Source: Ruminococcus sp. (GTDB lineage Bacteria > Bacillota > Clostridia > Oscillospirales > Ruminococcaceae). From it: DNA of 23,950 nucleotides. The DNA lies in the NCBI GenBank assembly GCA_017622635.1, contig JAGAQS010000230.1:1-23950 (forward strand). Direction: 5' to 3'. The position numbers and the translations under genes were made by a program. The notes below the pieces were generated by a model that was given only the letters and a program-made list of their open reading frames with translations, was not told the DNA's origin and did not search any database. Numbering within the stretch: the stretch's first letter is position 1; the number at the start of each line of letters is the position of its first letter. Shown piece by piece: positions 7,163-15,438 of the stretch.

Positions 7163-7906
7163 ATGCCTGAATTGATTGAAAAACTTATGGAAGACGGTTA
7201 CACGGAAGAAGCAAAAGAACTTAAAGAATACTACAGAAATGCCATTATTTTCTGTGTTAAGGAAATCAATGACATTCCGACTGGTGCAAGCAAAGTGGGC
7301 GGTTTTCCCGATTTACCGCCTGAGATAGAATATCCCACAATGTCGGCATATACAGAAACGTGGTTAATTGGCGAAAATAAGGGAAAACCCCGACATTATG
7401 AAAAATCCGCCATGCAGTTAGTCGCACAGATTAATCTGTATGAACTCGCCGAATCGGGTGCGGACGTTGAAAATCTTCTGCCAAAAACGGGTATGCTTTA
7501 CATATTCTGGAATTTTGAGTTTGAAGAGTGTGACTATAATTTTATCTACTGGGACGGTGATATGTCAACGCTGAAACGCACGGAAACTTCTGAAAAGTAT
7601 ACAGCTGAAGTGATAATTACTTTTGAGGCACACGAGGAATATGACGCAAGCAGTGTATATTATGAAAAACTTAACGAACTTGTTTCGGATTATGGCTATG
7701 ACCCTGATGCACTTGCTGACACGGGAGATAAACTTTTAGGCTATCCGGCAGGTGTAAATTGTCCTGAACTTAATGAGGGAGAAATACTTCTTTTTCAATA
7801 CCGTTATCAAGAAGGTTGTGTGTGGGCGGAATACTGGACAATGAGGGAAGAATACCTGAAAAAACTTGATTTTTCAAAAGTCTCTATGGATTTTGATACG
7901 GATTAG
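7163..7906 (+). CDS. DUF1963 (YwqG-like) protein
   Basis: The product is a 247-residue cytoplasmic protein starting at the first base after the spoIIIE stop, with GGAGGGG 6 bases upstream. The features match the DUF1963/YwqG family: the early SKVGGFPDLPP motif, AQINLYEL in the middle, a G-L-Y-I-F-W strand around 112-118, and KLLGYPAGVNCPE late in the chain. It is strongly acidic and rich in aromatic residues. The function of the family is not established. The gene is wedged between spoIIIE and the radical SAM gene without its own promoter, so it is co-transcribed with cell-division genes, but that alone does not show a shared role. Confidence 0.8.
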   Translation: MPELIEKLMEDGYTEEAKELKEYYRNAIIFCVKEINDIPTGASKVGGFPDLPPEIEYPTMSAYTETWLIGENKGKPRHYEKSAMQLVAQINLYELAESGADVENLLPKTGMLYIFWNFEFEECDYNFIYWDGDMSTLKRTETSEKYTAEVIITFEAHEEYDASSVYYEKLNELVSDYGYDPDALADTGDKLLGYPAGVNCPELNEGEILLFQYRYQEGCVWAEYWTMREEYLKKLDFSKVSMDFDTD

Positions 7907-7919
7907 GAGGTGATATTTT

Positions 7920-9851
7920 TTGTACAACGGATTTTTACCGGTTTCAAGAAAGGAAATGGACGAACTCGGTATCAAGCAGTTTGATTTTATTTATATAACG
8001 GGTGACGCTTATGTTGACCACCCGAGTTTCGGGGCGGCTATTGTAACACGTCTTATTGAATCACTGGGATTTACAGTCGGCATAATTTCACAGCCTGACT
8101 GGCATACGGACAGGGATTTCAGAAAATTCGGCAGTCCGAAATATGCTTTTCTTGTTACTTCGGGAAATATAGACTCCATGGTTGCACATTACACAGCCGC
8201 CAAAAGAAAACGTTCCGACGACGCTTACACGGCAGGAGGAAAGGCAGGAAAACGCCCCGACCGTGCTGTTATAGTGTACTGTCAGAAAATACGTGAATAT
8301 TTCGGGAACGTTCCGATTGCTATAGGCGGACTGGAAGCATCTCTGAGACGTTTTGCACATTATGACTACTGGGACGATGCTGTCCGTCCGTCAATTCTTG
8401 TTGACAGCGGTGCGGATTTGCTTATGTACGGAATGGGTGAACATCAGATACAGGAACTTTGCACACGTCTTGCAAACGGTGAAAATATCAGGGATATTCA
8501 CGATATACGTGGTACTTGTTATCTTACAGAACCCGTGAATACGCCTTTGGGTTCGGCACAGTGTCCGTCGTTTGAGCAGGTGAGGGACAGTAAGACAGAG
8601 TATGCAAAGGCTACCAAAATTCAATACGACTGGCAGGACGAAGTTTACGGAAAAACTGTAATCCAGCGTCACGGTAATATGATGTTTGTGCAGTTACCGC
8701 CTGCATACAGTCTTACAACGGAAGAACTTGACCATATCTATTCACTGCCCTATATGAGAGCATACCACCCGTCATATGAAGAACTGGGGGGAGTTCCAGG
8801 AATTGAAGAAGTACGTTTTTCAATTACGCATAACAGGGGTTGTTTCGGATACTGTAATTTCTGTTCAATAGCGTTGCATCAGGGACGGCGTGTAACGTGC
8901 AGAAGTGAGAAGTCAATACTTGAAGAAGCCGAAAGAATAACACAAATGCCCGATTTCAAGGGTTATATTCACGACGTTGGAGGTCCTACGGCTAATTTCA
9001 GAAGTACATCATGTGAAAAGCAGTTAAGCAAGGGACTTTGTATGGGTAAAAAATGTCTTGCACCAGAACCATGCCCCGCACTGAAAGTTGACCACACTGA
9101 ATATCTTGCTATTCTCCGTAAAATCCGAAAAGTAAAGGGCGTTAAAAGGGTTTTCATACGTTCGGGAATACGTTATGACTATCTTATGAAAGATAAAAAC
9201 GACGAATTTATGCGTGAACTCATTAAGTATCACGTAAGCGGACAGCTTAAAGTTGCACCTGAACACTGTTCGGCTGTTGTTCTCGACAAAATGGGTAAAC
9301 CTCATATTGAAGCTTACAAGGCTTTTCAGAAAAGATTTTACGAAATTACAAAGGGTATCGGTAAGGAACAGTATTTAGTGCCTTATCTCATGTCGTCTCA
9401 CCCTGGTAGTACACTGAATGAAGCAATAGACCTTGCTGTTTTTCTGAAAGAAAACAAAATCCGTCCTGAACAGGTACAGGATTTTTATCCAACCCCCGGG
9501 ACGATTTCAACAAGTATGTTTTATACAGGTCTTGACCCATACACTATGGAAAAGGTTTATGTGCCGAAAACTCCAGAAGAAAAAGCAGAACAGAGAGCGT
9601 TGTTACAGTATTTCAAACCGCAGAACAGGGAAATAGTTTTAAAGGCACTGAAAAGGGCAGGACGTTATGATTTGATAGGTACATCACCGAAATGTCTTGT
9701 TGAGGATACGGCAAAAAATAACGGAAAGGCAGGCGGTAAAAATTGGCGTTCAGACTCACGGACGAACAGAAAAAAGAGCTCGGAAAATACGCAAAACAGG
9801 CAAAAAAGAAGTACGACAACCAGTCATCGAAGCAGAAAAGGAAAACCATGA
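7920..9851 (+). CDS. ygiQ: YgiQ family radical SAM protein (UPF0313)
   Basis: The start is the TTG at 7920, with a near-perfect AGGAGGTGAT site (7905-7914) just upstream. The 643-residue frame begins FLPVSRKEMDELGIKQFDF, typical of the YgiQ N-terminal domain. The radical SAM cluster motif CX3CX2C is C308, C312 and C315 (CFGYCNFC). Later motifs include IRSGIRYDYL, KVAPEH and YLVPYLMSSHPGS, then a C-terminal family domain with QVQDFYPTPGT. The protein should bind a 4Fe-4S cluster and S-adenosylmethionine, but the substrate is unknown. The last 36 or so codons (after about 9743) overlap the next gene in another frame. They encode a Lys/Arg/Ser/Thr-rich tail with codons that are rare here (CAA, CGG), so the functional protein probably ends before that tail. 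E. coli YgiQ is about 740 residues, so this version is shorter. Confidence 0.9.
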   Translation: MYNGFLPVSRKEMDELGIKQFDFIYITGDAYVDHPSFGAAIVTRLIESLGFTVGIISQPDWHTDRDFRKFGSPKYAFLVTSGNIDSMVAHYTAAKRKRSDDAYTAGGKAGKRPDRAVIVYCQKIREYFGNVPIAIGGLEASLRRFAHYDYWDDAVRPSILVDSGADLLMYGMGEHQIQELCTRLANGENIRDIHDIRGTCYLTEPVNTPLGSAQCPSFEQVRDSKTEYAKATKIQYDWQDEVYGKTVIQRHGNMMFVQLPPAYSLTTEELDHIYSLPYMRAYHPSYEELGGVPGIEEVRFSITHNRGCFGYCNFCSIALHQGRRVTCRSEKSILEEAERITQMPDFKGYIHDVGGPTANFRSTSCEKQLSKGLCMGKKCLAPEPCPALKVDHTEYLAILRKIRKVKGVKRVFIRSGIRYDYLMKDKNDEFMRELIKYHVSGQLKVAPEHCSAVVLDKMGKPHIEAYKAFQKRFYEITKGIGKEQYLVPYLMSSHPGSTLNEAIDLAVFLKENKIRPEQVQDFYPTPGTISTSMFYTGLDPYTMEKVYVPKTPEEKAEQRALLQYFKPQNREIVLKALKRAGRYDLIGTSPKCLVEDTAKNNGKAGGKNWRSDSRTNRKKSSENTQNRQKRSTTTSHRSRKGKP

Positions 9852-10711
9852 AAAAAATAATTCCTGCTGTAATAATACTTATAATTGGCTTTGCTGTGTG
9901 GTATCTTTCGGGAGGTACGGGAACAGAAACGGACATTGAAAAACTTTCCGTACATTATATAGATGTAGGACAGGGCGACAGTATATACATAACGTCGGGC
10001 GGTGAGGGTATGCTCATTGACTGCGGTGAATCGGGAGATACGGACAGTGTTATTTCATATCTCGACAATATGGGCGTTACAAAAATTAATTATGTTGTCG
10101 GTACGCACCCTCATTCTGACCACATGGGCGGTATGAGTAAAATTATTGAACATTATGATATAGGTGAAGTTATTGTCCCGCATATTCACGACAGTGACAC
10201 ACCGACCACGAAGTATTATGAAAAATTTCTGACTGCCTGTTCTGTAAAAGGTCTTTCACTTACAGAAGCGGAACTCGGCAGGAAAATTGAAGTCGGTGAT
10301 GCTGAACTGAAAATAATCGCCCCTGTCAGTGAAGATTACAGCAACGCAAATAATTATTCTGTAGGTTTCATAATGCATCACGGTGACAACAGTTTCATAT
10401 TTACGGGTGATGCCGAGGAACTCGCAGAAAACGAAATGATTGAAAGCGGAAGTCTTGAGGATATAGATGTTTATAAAGCAGGTCATCACGGCAGTGACAC
10501 ATCATCTTCGGAAGATTTTCTCAATATAATAAAACCCGACTATGCGGTTATTTCATGCGGTGAGGGAAATTCATACGGTCACCCGAACGACATCACAATT
10601 GAAAACCTCAGTAAGTTTACCGATAAAATCTACAGGACTGATATTGTCGGAACGGTTGTATTTACTTCTGACGGAAAAGAACTGACAGTTACGGAGGAAA
10701 AGGCACAATGA
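9743..10711 (+). CDS. ComEC/Rec2-like secreted or membrane-anchored metallo-beta-lactamase-fold hydrolase
   Basis: The product has 322 residues if started at the TTG at 9743 (AGGCGG at 9731-9736, 6 bases before). A later ATG at 9848 would remove 35 residues. Codon choice favours the long form: in 9743-9848 this frame uses CAG for Gln, as the neighbours do, while the overlapping ygiQ frame uses CAA. A charged N-terminus precedes one membrane segment (KKIIPAVIILIIGFAVWYL). An MBL domain follows: SVHYIDVGQGDSI, the metal motif H122-x-H124-x-D126-H127 in GTHPHSDHMGG, FTGDAE, and a late GHHGSDTSSS. This matches the soluble hydrolase domain of ComEC and its stand-alone relatives, which are expected to act outside the membrane, possibly on nucleic acid. 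There is no channel domain, so it is not a DNA uptake pore. The stop overlaps the DUF3006 start (ATGATGA region). Confidence 0.85.
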   Translation: MAFRLTDEQKKELGKYAKQAKKKYDNQSSKQKRKTMKKIIPAVIILIIGFAVWYLSGGTGTETDIEKLSVHYIDVGQGDSIYITSGGEGMLIDCGESGDTDSVISYLDNMGVTKINYVVGTHPHSDHMGGMSKIIEHYDIGEVIVPHIHDSDTPTTKYYEKFLTACSVKGLSLTEAELGRKIEVGDAELKIIAPVSEDYSNANNYSVGFIMHHGDNSFIFTGDAEELAENEMIESGSLEDIDVYKAGHHGSDTSSSEDFLNIIKPDYAVISCGEGNSYGHPNDITIENLSKFTDKIYRTDIVGTVVFTSDGKELTVTEEKAQ

Positions 10712-10917
10712 TGATAATAGACCGATTTGAGCAGGATTTTGCAGTAGTCGAAACAGATGAGGGAATTATTGATGTATCAAGAATGTATCTTCCCGAAAAT
10801 GTGGCAGAGGGTGATGTTATTTTACTTACCGAAAACGGATATATAATTGACAAACAGGCAACCGAAAAAAGACGTGCGGAAATTCGTGAAATGATGAAAA
10901 GGCTGATGAAAAAATGA
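10708..10917 (+). CDS. DUF3006 domain protein
   Basis: The product is 69 residues, starting at the ATG at 10708 with GGAGG 10 bases upstream; a second ATG at 10711 is possible. The sequence IDRFEQDFAVVETDEGIIDV, then LPENVAEGDVI and a basic helical C-terminus, matches the small DUF3006 family. Genes for this family often sit next to ComEC-like MBL proteins, as here, with the stop and start overlapping. It is a small beta-barrel-like protein with no export signal. Its role is unknown, and a functional link to the MBL neighbour is inferred only from linkage. It also overlaps the next start (ATGA at 10914). Confidence 0.78.
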   Translation: MMIIDRFEQDFAVVETDEGIIDVSRMYLPENVAEGDVILLTENGYIIDKQATEKRRAEIREMMKRLMKK

Positions 10918-12131
10918 CTGATATAATTATAATAGGAGGCGGAGCGGCAGGCTGTTTTGCGGCTGTTCACGCTTCACGCTACGGAAAAAGCGTACTGCTT
11001 TTTGAAAAGAACGAAAAACTCGGACGTAAACTCCGTATTACAGGAAAAGGCAGGTGCAACGTCACAAATAATTCCGACGTTCAGGAACATATGAAGAATA
11101 TACCTGTAAATCAAAGATTTATGTACAGTGCGTTTTCTGTATTTGACGCTTATAATACTATGGATTTTTTTGAAGAAATAGGCGTGCCTCTTAAAACAGA
11201 ACGTGGCAACCGTGTTTTTCCCGTGAGTGACAAGGCAGACGACGTTGCAGACGCTCTTGTACATGAAATGAAGAAAAACGGTGTCAAAGTTATCAACAAG
11301 CGTGTAACAAAAATACTCACTGAAAATAACGTCTGTAAGGGAGTAAGGGCAGGCGGTGAAGAATATTATTCAAAATCCGTACTTATAGCGTGTGGCGGAA
11401 AATCCTACTCCGCTACGGGTTCAACGGGTGACGGCTATTCACTCGCCGAAAGTGTCGGACATACCATAACGGAAATAAAGCCAAGCCTTGTACCGCTTGT
11501 TTCGCCTGACAAATATTGTTCTGAAATGATGGGTTTGTCCTTAAGAAATGTTACATTGAATTTATATGACCATGACAAAATAATCTATTCCGAACTCGGT
11601 GAAATGCTTTTCACGCATTTCGGCGTTTCAGGACCTCTTGTACTGAGTGCAAGCTCACATATAAGGGAAATGGAACAGAACAGGTACAGGATTTTAATTG
11701 ACCTCAAACCTGCACTTTCCCCCGAACAGCTTGATGCAAGAATACAGCGTGATTTTGCGGAAAACTTAAACCGTGACTTTGCAAACGGTATCAGAAAATT
11801 ACTTCCTGCAAAGCTTATACCTGTAATTATAAAGCTGTCGGGAATTTCACCCGAGCAGAAAGTAAACGGCATTACAAAAGAACAGCGTCACAGATTCGGT
11901 GAACTTGTAAAGGCGTTTCCTGTAAGGATTTCGGGATTCCGTCCCGTTGATGAGGCAATAGTGACAAGCGGAGGTGTTTCGGTAAAGGAGATAAACCCGA
12001 AAACTATGGAGTCAAAAATTATTGACGGTCTTTTCTTTGCGGGGGAAGTTATTGACGTTGACGCATACACGGGCGGATTCAATTTACAGATTGCTTTTTC
12101 AACGGCATATTCTGCTGCACTATATATGTAA
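10914..12131 (+). CDS. NAD(P)/FAD-dependent oxidoreductase, BaiN/HI0933 family
   Basis: The product has 405 residues and starts in an ATGA overlap with the DUF3006 gene. The N-terminal dinucleotide fold is IIIIGGGAAGCFAAVHAS (GxGxxG at 8-13), followed by the family signature GRKLRITGKGRCNVTNN. The middle has LIACGGKSYSATGSTGDGY and the C-terminus has GLFFAGEVIDVDAYTGGFN, which contacts FAD. The family contains BaiN (proposed in bile-acid dehydroxylation) and YhiN/HI0933, but most members have no known substrate. In Clostridia this gene commonly precedes cmk, as here. I infer a conserved flavoprotein with a general rather than a bile-acid role. The gap to cmk is 14 bases. Confidence 0.88.
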   Translation: MTDIIIIGGGAAGCFAAVHASRYGKSVLLFEKNEKLGRKLRITGKGRCNVTNNSDVQEHMKNIPVNQRFMYSAFSVFDAYNTMDFFEEIGVPLKTERGNRVFPVSDKADDVADALVHEMKKNGVKVINKRVTKILTENNVCKGVRAGGEEYYSKSVLIACGGKSYSATGSTGDGYSLAESVGHTITEIKPSLVPLVSPDKYCSEMMGLSLRNVTLNLYDHDKIIYSELGEMLFTHFGVSGPLVLSASSHIREMEQNRYRILIDLKPALSPEQLDARIQRDFAENLNRDFANGIRKLLPAKLIPVIIKLSGISPEQKVNGITKEQRHRFGELVKAFPVRISGFRPVDEAIVTSGGVSVKEINPKTMESKIIDGLFFAGEVIDVDAYTGGFNLQIAFSTAYSAALYM

Positions 12132-12145
12132 AGGAGTTTTTGAAA

Positions 12146-12808
12146 ATGAGTATAAATATTGCAATTGACGGTCCTGCCGGAGCAGGTAAAAGCACTATTG
12201 CAAAAATGGTTTCCGCACAGCTTGGATACATCTATGTTGACACGGGGGCATTGTACAGAACCATTGCACTTTTTATAAAGGAAAACAATATTTCAGATAA
12301 TGATATTCCGTCATCACTGAAAAACGCAGACGTTTCACTTAAATTCATTGACGGCACACAGAGAGTATTTTTAGGTGACAGAGACGTTTCGGGACTTATA
12401 AGAACACCCGAAATTTCTATGGAGGCTTCGAGAACGTCCGCAATTCCTGCCGTGCGTGAATATCTTTTCGGAACACAGCAGAAAATCGCAAAGGAAAACA
12501 ATGTTATCATGGACGGCAGGGATATCGGTACTGTTGTACTTCCGCACGCTGATGTTAAAATTTTTCTCACCGCTTCGGCAGAAGAACGTGCAAACAGACG
12601 TTACAAAGAACTTATGGAAAAACCAAACTGTCCTTGCTATGAGGAAATTTTAAGCGACATTGTTGAACGTGACCGCAATGACATGAACAGACCCGTTGCA
12701 CCTCTTAAACAGGCAGACGACGCTGTTTTAGTCGATACCACGAATCTTACACTTGAACAGTCGGCAAATGAGATTATAAGAATAATAAACGAAAAGACAG
12801 GCAGGTGA
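12146..12808 (+). CDS. cmk: Cytidylate kinase
   Basis: The product has 220 residues from the ATG at 12146, with AAGGAG 9 bases upstream; the TTG at 12140 lies only 3 bases from it. The P-loop is IDGPAGAGKST (K15). YVDTGALYRTIAL follows, then the nucleotide-binding DGRDIGTVVLPHADVKIFL and the lid region ASAEERANRRYKEL. It phosphorylates CMP and dCMP with ATP in the cytoplasm. Length and motifs are standard for the bacterial enzyme. The downstream plsC start lies six bases after the cmk stop, within the cmk-plsC-ispH/S1 order that is widespread in Clostridia. Confidence 0.95.
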   Translation: MSINIAIDGPAGAGKSTIAKMVSAQLGYIYVDTGALYRTIALFIKENNISDNDIPSSLKNADVSLKFIDGTQRVFLGDRDVSGLIRTPEISMEASRTSAIPAVREYLFGTQQKIAKENNVIMDGRDIGTVVLPHADVKIFLTASAEERANRRYKELMEKPNCPCYEEILSDIVERDRNDMNRPVAPLKQADDAVLVDTTNLTLEQSANEIIRIINEKTGR

Positions 12809-12813
12809 TATTG

Positions 12814-13431
12814 ATGTTTTATTCTGTTGCAAAGTTTCTTGTAAAAATTTCCATGAGTATAGCTTTTAATCTTCATTTTGAGGGCAGGGAAAACATTCCG
12901 AAAGATACCGCCGTTATATATGCCTCAAATCACCGTACAAATGCAGACCCTCCGCTTGTCGGCTGTGCGGTTTACGGAAAACACGCTTTCATGGCTAAGG
13001 AAGAACTTTTCAGAAACAAACTTTTCGGCGGTCTGATTAAAGCACTGGGAGCGTTTCCTGTATCGAGAGGAAAGGGTGACAACGGTGTTATTGATACGGC
13101 TGTTGAGGCACTCAGTTCAGGTAAAAGCCTTATGATTTTCCCTGAGGGTACACGTTCAAAAGACGGTAAAGTACATAAGGGTCATGCGGGTGCGGCACTT
13201 ATTTCCGCACGTTCGGGTAAACAGATAATTCCCGTTGGCATTGTGTTTGGTGAAAAACTGAAATTCCGTACAAGAGTTACCGTGAAATACGGCAAGCCCA
13301 TAAATCCGGCTGACTATTGCGAAATATGTGACGAACCCAATCCCCGTCAGCTTGTGAAACTTAAAAATCGTTATATGGCTGACATAAAGTCTCTTGTTGA
13401 GGGTGAAACGGAGGACGGTAACAATGAGTAA
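12814..13431 (+). CDS. plsC: 1-acyl-sn-glycerol-3-phosphate acyltransferase
   Basis: The product has 205 residues from the ATG at 12814, which has GGCAGGTGAT ending 4 bases upstream. Upstream GTG (12805) and TTG (12811) codons are too close to that site. The acyltransferase motif HX4D is H40-D45 in SNHRTNADP, and the second block is FPEGTRSKDGK (E111). A short hydrophobic stretch at the N-terminus suggests membrane association. It adds the second fatty acyl chain to lysophosphatidic acid to make phosphatidic acid in phospholipid synthesis. The stop overlaps the ispH start by 8 bases, so translation is probably coupled. Confidence 0.92.
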   Translation: MFYSVAKFLVKISMSIAFNLHFEGRENIPKDTAVIYASNHRTNADPPLVGCAVYGKHAFMAKEELFRNKLFGGLIKALGAFPVSRGKGDNGVIDTAVEALSSGKSLMIFPEGTRSKDGKVHKGHAGAALISARSGKQIIPVGIVFGEKLKFRTRVTVKYGKPINPADYCEICDEPNPRQLVKLKNRYMADIKSLVEGETEDGNNE

Positions 13432-15367
13432 TATCACCGTTGCCAAATCCGCAGGTTTTTGTTTCGGAGTTGACAGAGCCGTCCAGATGGTGTATAATGA
13501 ACTGGAAAAGGGTACGAAAGTTGCAACGCTTGGACCTATTATACATAATCAGGACGTTGTAAACGATATGGCAGGACGTGGTGCAAGGATTGTCAATTCA
13601 GTTGATGAACTTGAACCCGACGAAACAGTTGTGATACGTTCTCACGGTGTCGGCAGGGAAGTATATGAACAGATAAAACGGAAAGGCAACAGAATGCTTG
13701 ATGCCACCTGCCCGTTTGTTTCAAAAATTCACAGGATTGTCGCACAGAAAACAAAGGAAGGCTGTTTCATTCTTATAGCAGGTGACGCAAATCACCCTGA
13801 AGTGCAAGGAATCGTTGGTCATTGTGACGAAAATTGCCTTGTTTTTAAAGACGATTTTGAGCTAAAAGACTTTTTTCGGAATCGTGAAAAAAATTTCAAA
13901 AAAACTCTTGCTTTTGTTGCTCAAACGACGTATAATATATTAATATGGGAAAAGTGTTTAAAGGAGATTCCGGAGAACGCAAAAGACATCGTTATATTCG
14001 ATACAATATGCAATGCCACAGACGCAAGACAGACAGATGCACGTGAGCTTGCTCAGAGGTCTGACATTATGCTTGTTGTAGGCGGTAGGCATAGTTCAAA
14101 TACCGTTAAACTCTATGAAGTGTGCAGCCGCTACTGCAAAACGTATCATATAGAAAATTCGGAAGAACTTCGTACTTTAAAACTGCCCGGTGCTGAAAAT
14201 ATCGGCATTACTGCCGGAGCGTCCACTCCGGCTTATATAATTAAGGAGGTACAAACCAAAATGGCAGAGATTGAAAAGGAAATGAATCAGGAAGAGGAGA
14301 ATTTCGAGGAATTACTCGACCAGTCATTCAAGAAAATACATACGGGAGAAAAAGTTAAAGGCACAGTTGTTGCTGTAAACAATACAGAAGTTATTGTTGA
14401 CCTTGGCACAAAGCATACAGGCTATGTTGCTCTCAGTGACCTTACAGATGACGCTTCAAAGAAACCTGAAGATATTGTAAGCGTAGGCGACGAAATTGAA
14501 CTTGTTGTTATTAAGGTGAATGACGCTGAAGGTACTGTTGCTCTTTCCAAGAGAAGAGTTGACGAACAGGCAGGTTATGAAACAATTGTAAAGGCTAAGG
14601 AAGAGGGAACTGTTCTTGAGGGCATTGTACAGCACGTTGTAAACAGGGGTGTTACTCTTAATGTTCATGGCGTGAGAGTGTTTATCCCTGCTTCACAGAC
14701 AGGTCTTCCCAGAGGTGCAGAACTTGAACAGCTCCTCAAGAAGAAAGTTGAATTTATGATTATTGAAGTTACTGAGGGCAAAAAGAGAGCAGTAGGTTCA
14801 ATCAGAGCCGTACAGAACGCACGTAAGGAAGAGGCTAAGGCTAAGTTCTGGGAAACAGCTGCTGTCGGCGATACTTTCACAGGAAAGATTAAGTCTCTCA
14901 CAAGCTTCGGTGCATTCGTTGACCTCGGCGGAATCGACGGAATGGTTCATATTTCCGAACTCTCATGGAAGAGACTCAAGCACCCGAGTGAAGTTGTAAG
15001 TGTCGGCGATACACTTGAAGTATATATCAAGGAACTCGACAGGGAAAACAACAGAATTTCTCTCGGTTACAAAAAGGCAGAGGACAACCCTTGGGAAATC
15101 TTCATGAAGAATTATCATGTTGGTGACGTAGTTAAGGCTACTATCGTTTCTATCACTTCTTTCGGTGCATTTGCTCAGATTATTGACGGTGTTGACGGTC
15201 TTATCCACATCTCCCAGATTGCCGACAGAAAGGTTGAAAACGTTAAGGACGTTCTTTCTGAGGGCGACGAAGTTGATGTTAAGATTATCGACATTAATGA
15301 AGAAGACAAGAGAATCAGCATTTCTATCAGAGCTTTACTCGAAGATAACGCTGACGACGCTGAATAA
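13424..15367 (+). CDS. ispH: IspH (HMBPP reductase) fused to a four-domain ribosomal protein S1-like protein
   Basis: The product has 647 residues from the ATG at 13424 (GGAG at 13410-13413). Residues 1-280 are IspH/LytB, with iron-sulfur cysteines C13 (AGFCFGVDRA), C96 (DATCPFV) and C196 (TICNATDARQ) and the VAQTT motif. This enzyme reduces HMBPP to IPP and DMAPP, the last step of the MEP isoprenoid pathway. Residues about 306-640 hold four S1 RNA-binding domains, starting near 306, 393, 481 and 566. Domains 3 and 4 have the classic SFGAFV and SFGAFA strands. Such fusions are known in Clostridia. The codon pattern changes: the S1 half uses highly expressed-type codons (AAG, GCT, CTC), while the ispH half does not. 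An internal promoter and ribosome site are annotated separately, so S1 may also be made alone. The gene ends the long operon. Confidence 0.94.
   Translation: MSNITVAKSAGFCFGVDRAVQMVYNELEKGTKVATLGPIIHNQDVVNDMAGRGARIVNSVDELEPDETVVIRSHGVGREVYEQIKRKGNRMLDATCPFVSKIHRIVAQKTKEGCFILIAGDANHPEVQGIVGHCDENCLVFKDDFELKDFFRNREKNFKKTLAFVAQTTYNILIWEKCLKEIPENAKDIVIFDTICNATDARQTDARELAQRSDIMLVVGGRHSSNTVKLYEVCSRYCKTYHIENSEELRTLKLPGAENIGITAGASTPAYIIKEVQTKMAEIEKEMNQEEENFEELLDQSFKKIHTGEKVKGTVVAVNNTEVIVDLGTKHTGYVALSDLTDDASKKPEDIVSVGDEIELVVIKVNDAEGTVALSKRRVDEQAGYETIVKAKEEGTVLEGIVQHVVNRGVTLNVHGVRVFIPASQTGLPRGAELEQLLKKKVEFMIIEVTEGKKRAVGSIRAVQNARKEEAKAKFWETAAVGDTFTGKIKSLTSFGAFVDLGGIDGMVHISELSWKRLKHPSEVVSVGDTLEVYIKELDRENNRISLGYKKAEDNPWEIFMKNYHVGDVVKATIVSITSFGAFAQIIDGVDGLIHISQIADRKVENVKDVLSEGDEVDVKIIDINEEDKRISISIRALLEDNADDAE
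13908..13936 (+). promoter_or_regulatory. Candidate promoter inside the ispH part
   Basis: TTGCTT (13908-13913), a 17-base spacer and TATAAT (13931-13936) lie within the conserved VAQTT-coding region. The surrounding codons (CAA, CTA, CGG, TTA) are unusual for the operon, as if the DNA were constrained or fortuitously AT-rich. It could drive a transcript covering the S1 part. No experimental support is available. Confidence 0.4.
14243..14263 (+). promoter_or_regulatory. Internal ribosome binding site and in-frame ATG at the IspH/S1 junction
   Basis: AAGGAGGT at 14243-14250 is followed after 10 bases by an ATG at 14261. That ATG is in frame (residue 280) and sits exactly between the end of IspH and the acidic leader of the S1 repeats. 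It would yield a free S1-like protein of 368 residues. Confidence 0.6.
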
Positions 15368-15391
15368 TTCTGATTTTTCAGTAATTAAACG

Positions 15392-15424
15392 GGGACTGTG
15401 ATTTTTTGCAGTCCCTTTTGTTTT
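15392..15424 (+). terminator. Rho-independent terminator after ispH-S1
   Basis: GGGACTG (15392-15398) pairs with CAGTCCC (15409-15415) around a 10-base U-rich loop and is followed by TTTTGTTTT. It ends the tepA-to-ispH operon. Only 14 bases separate the U-run from the next start codon. Confidence 0.85.
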
Positions 15425-15438
15425 GGTATGGAGAATAT

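Noticed and set aside
12805..13431. Scaffoldin, cohesin, mobile element, phage or defence genes
   Set aside because: I looked across the window, including this dense operon, for cohesin repeats, transposases, integrases, toxin-antitoxin pairs and nuclease/helicase defence modules, and found none; the genes here are cmk-plsC-ispH housekeeping genes.
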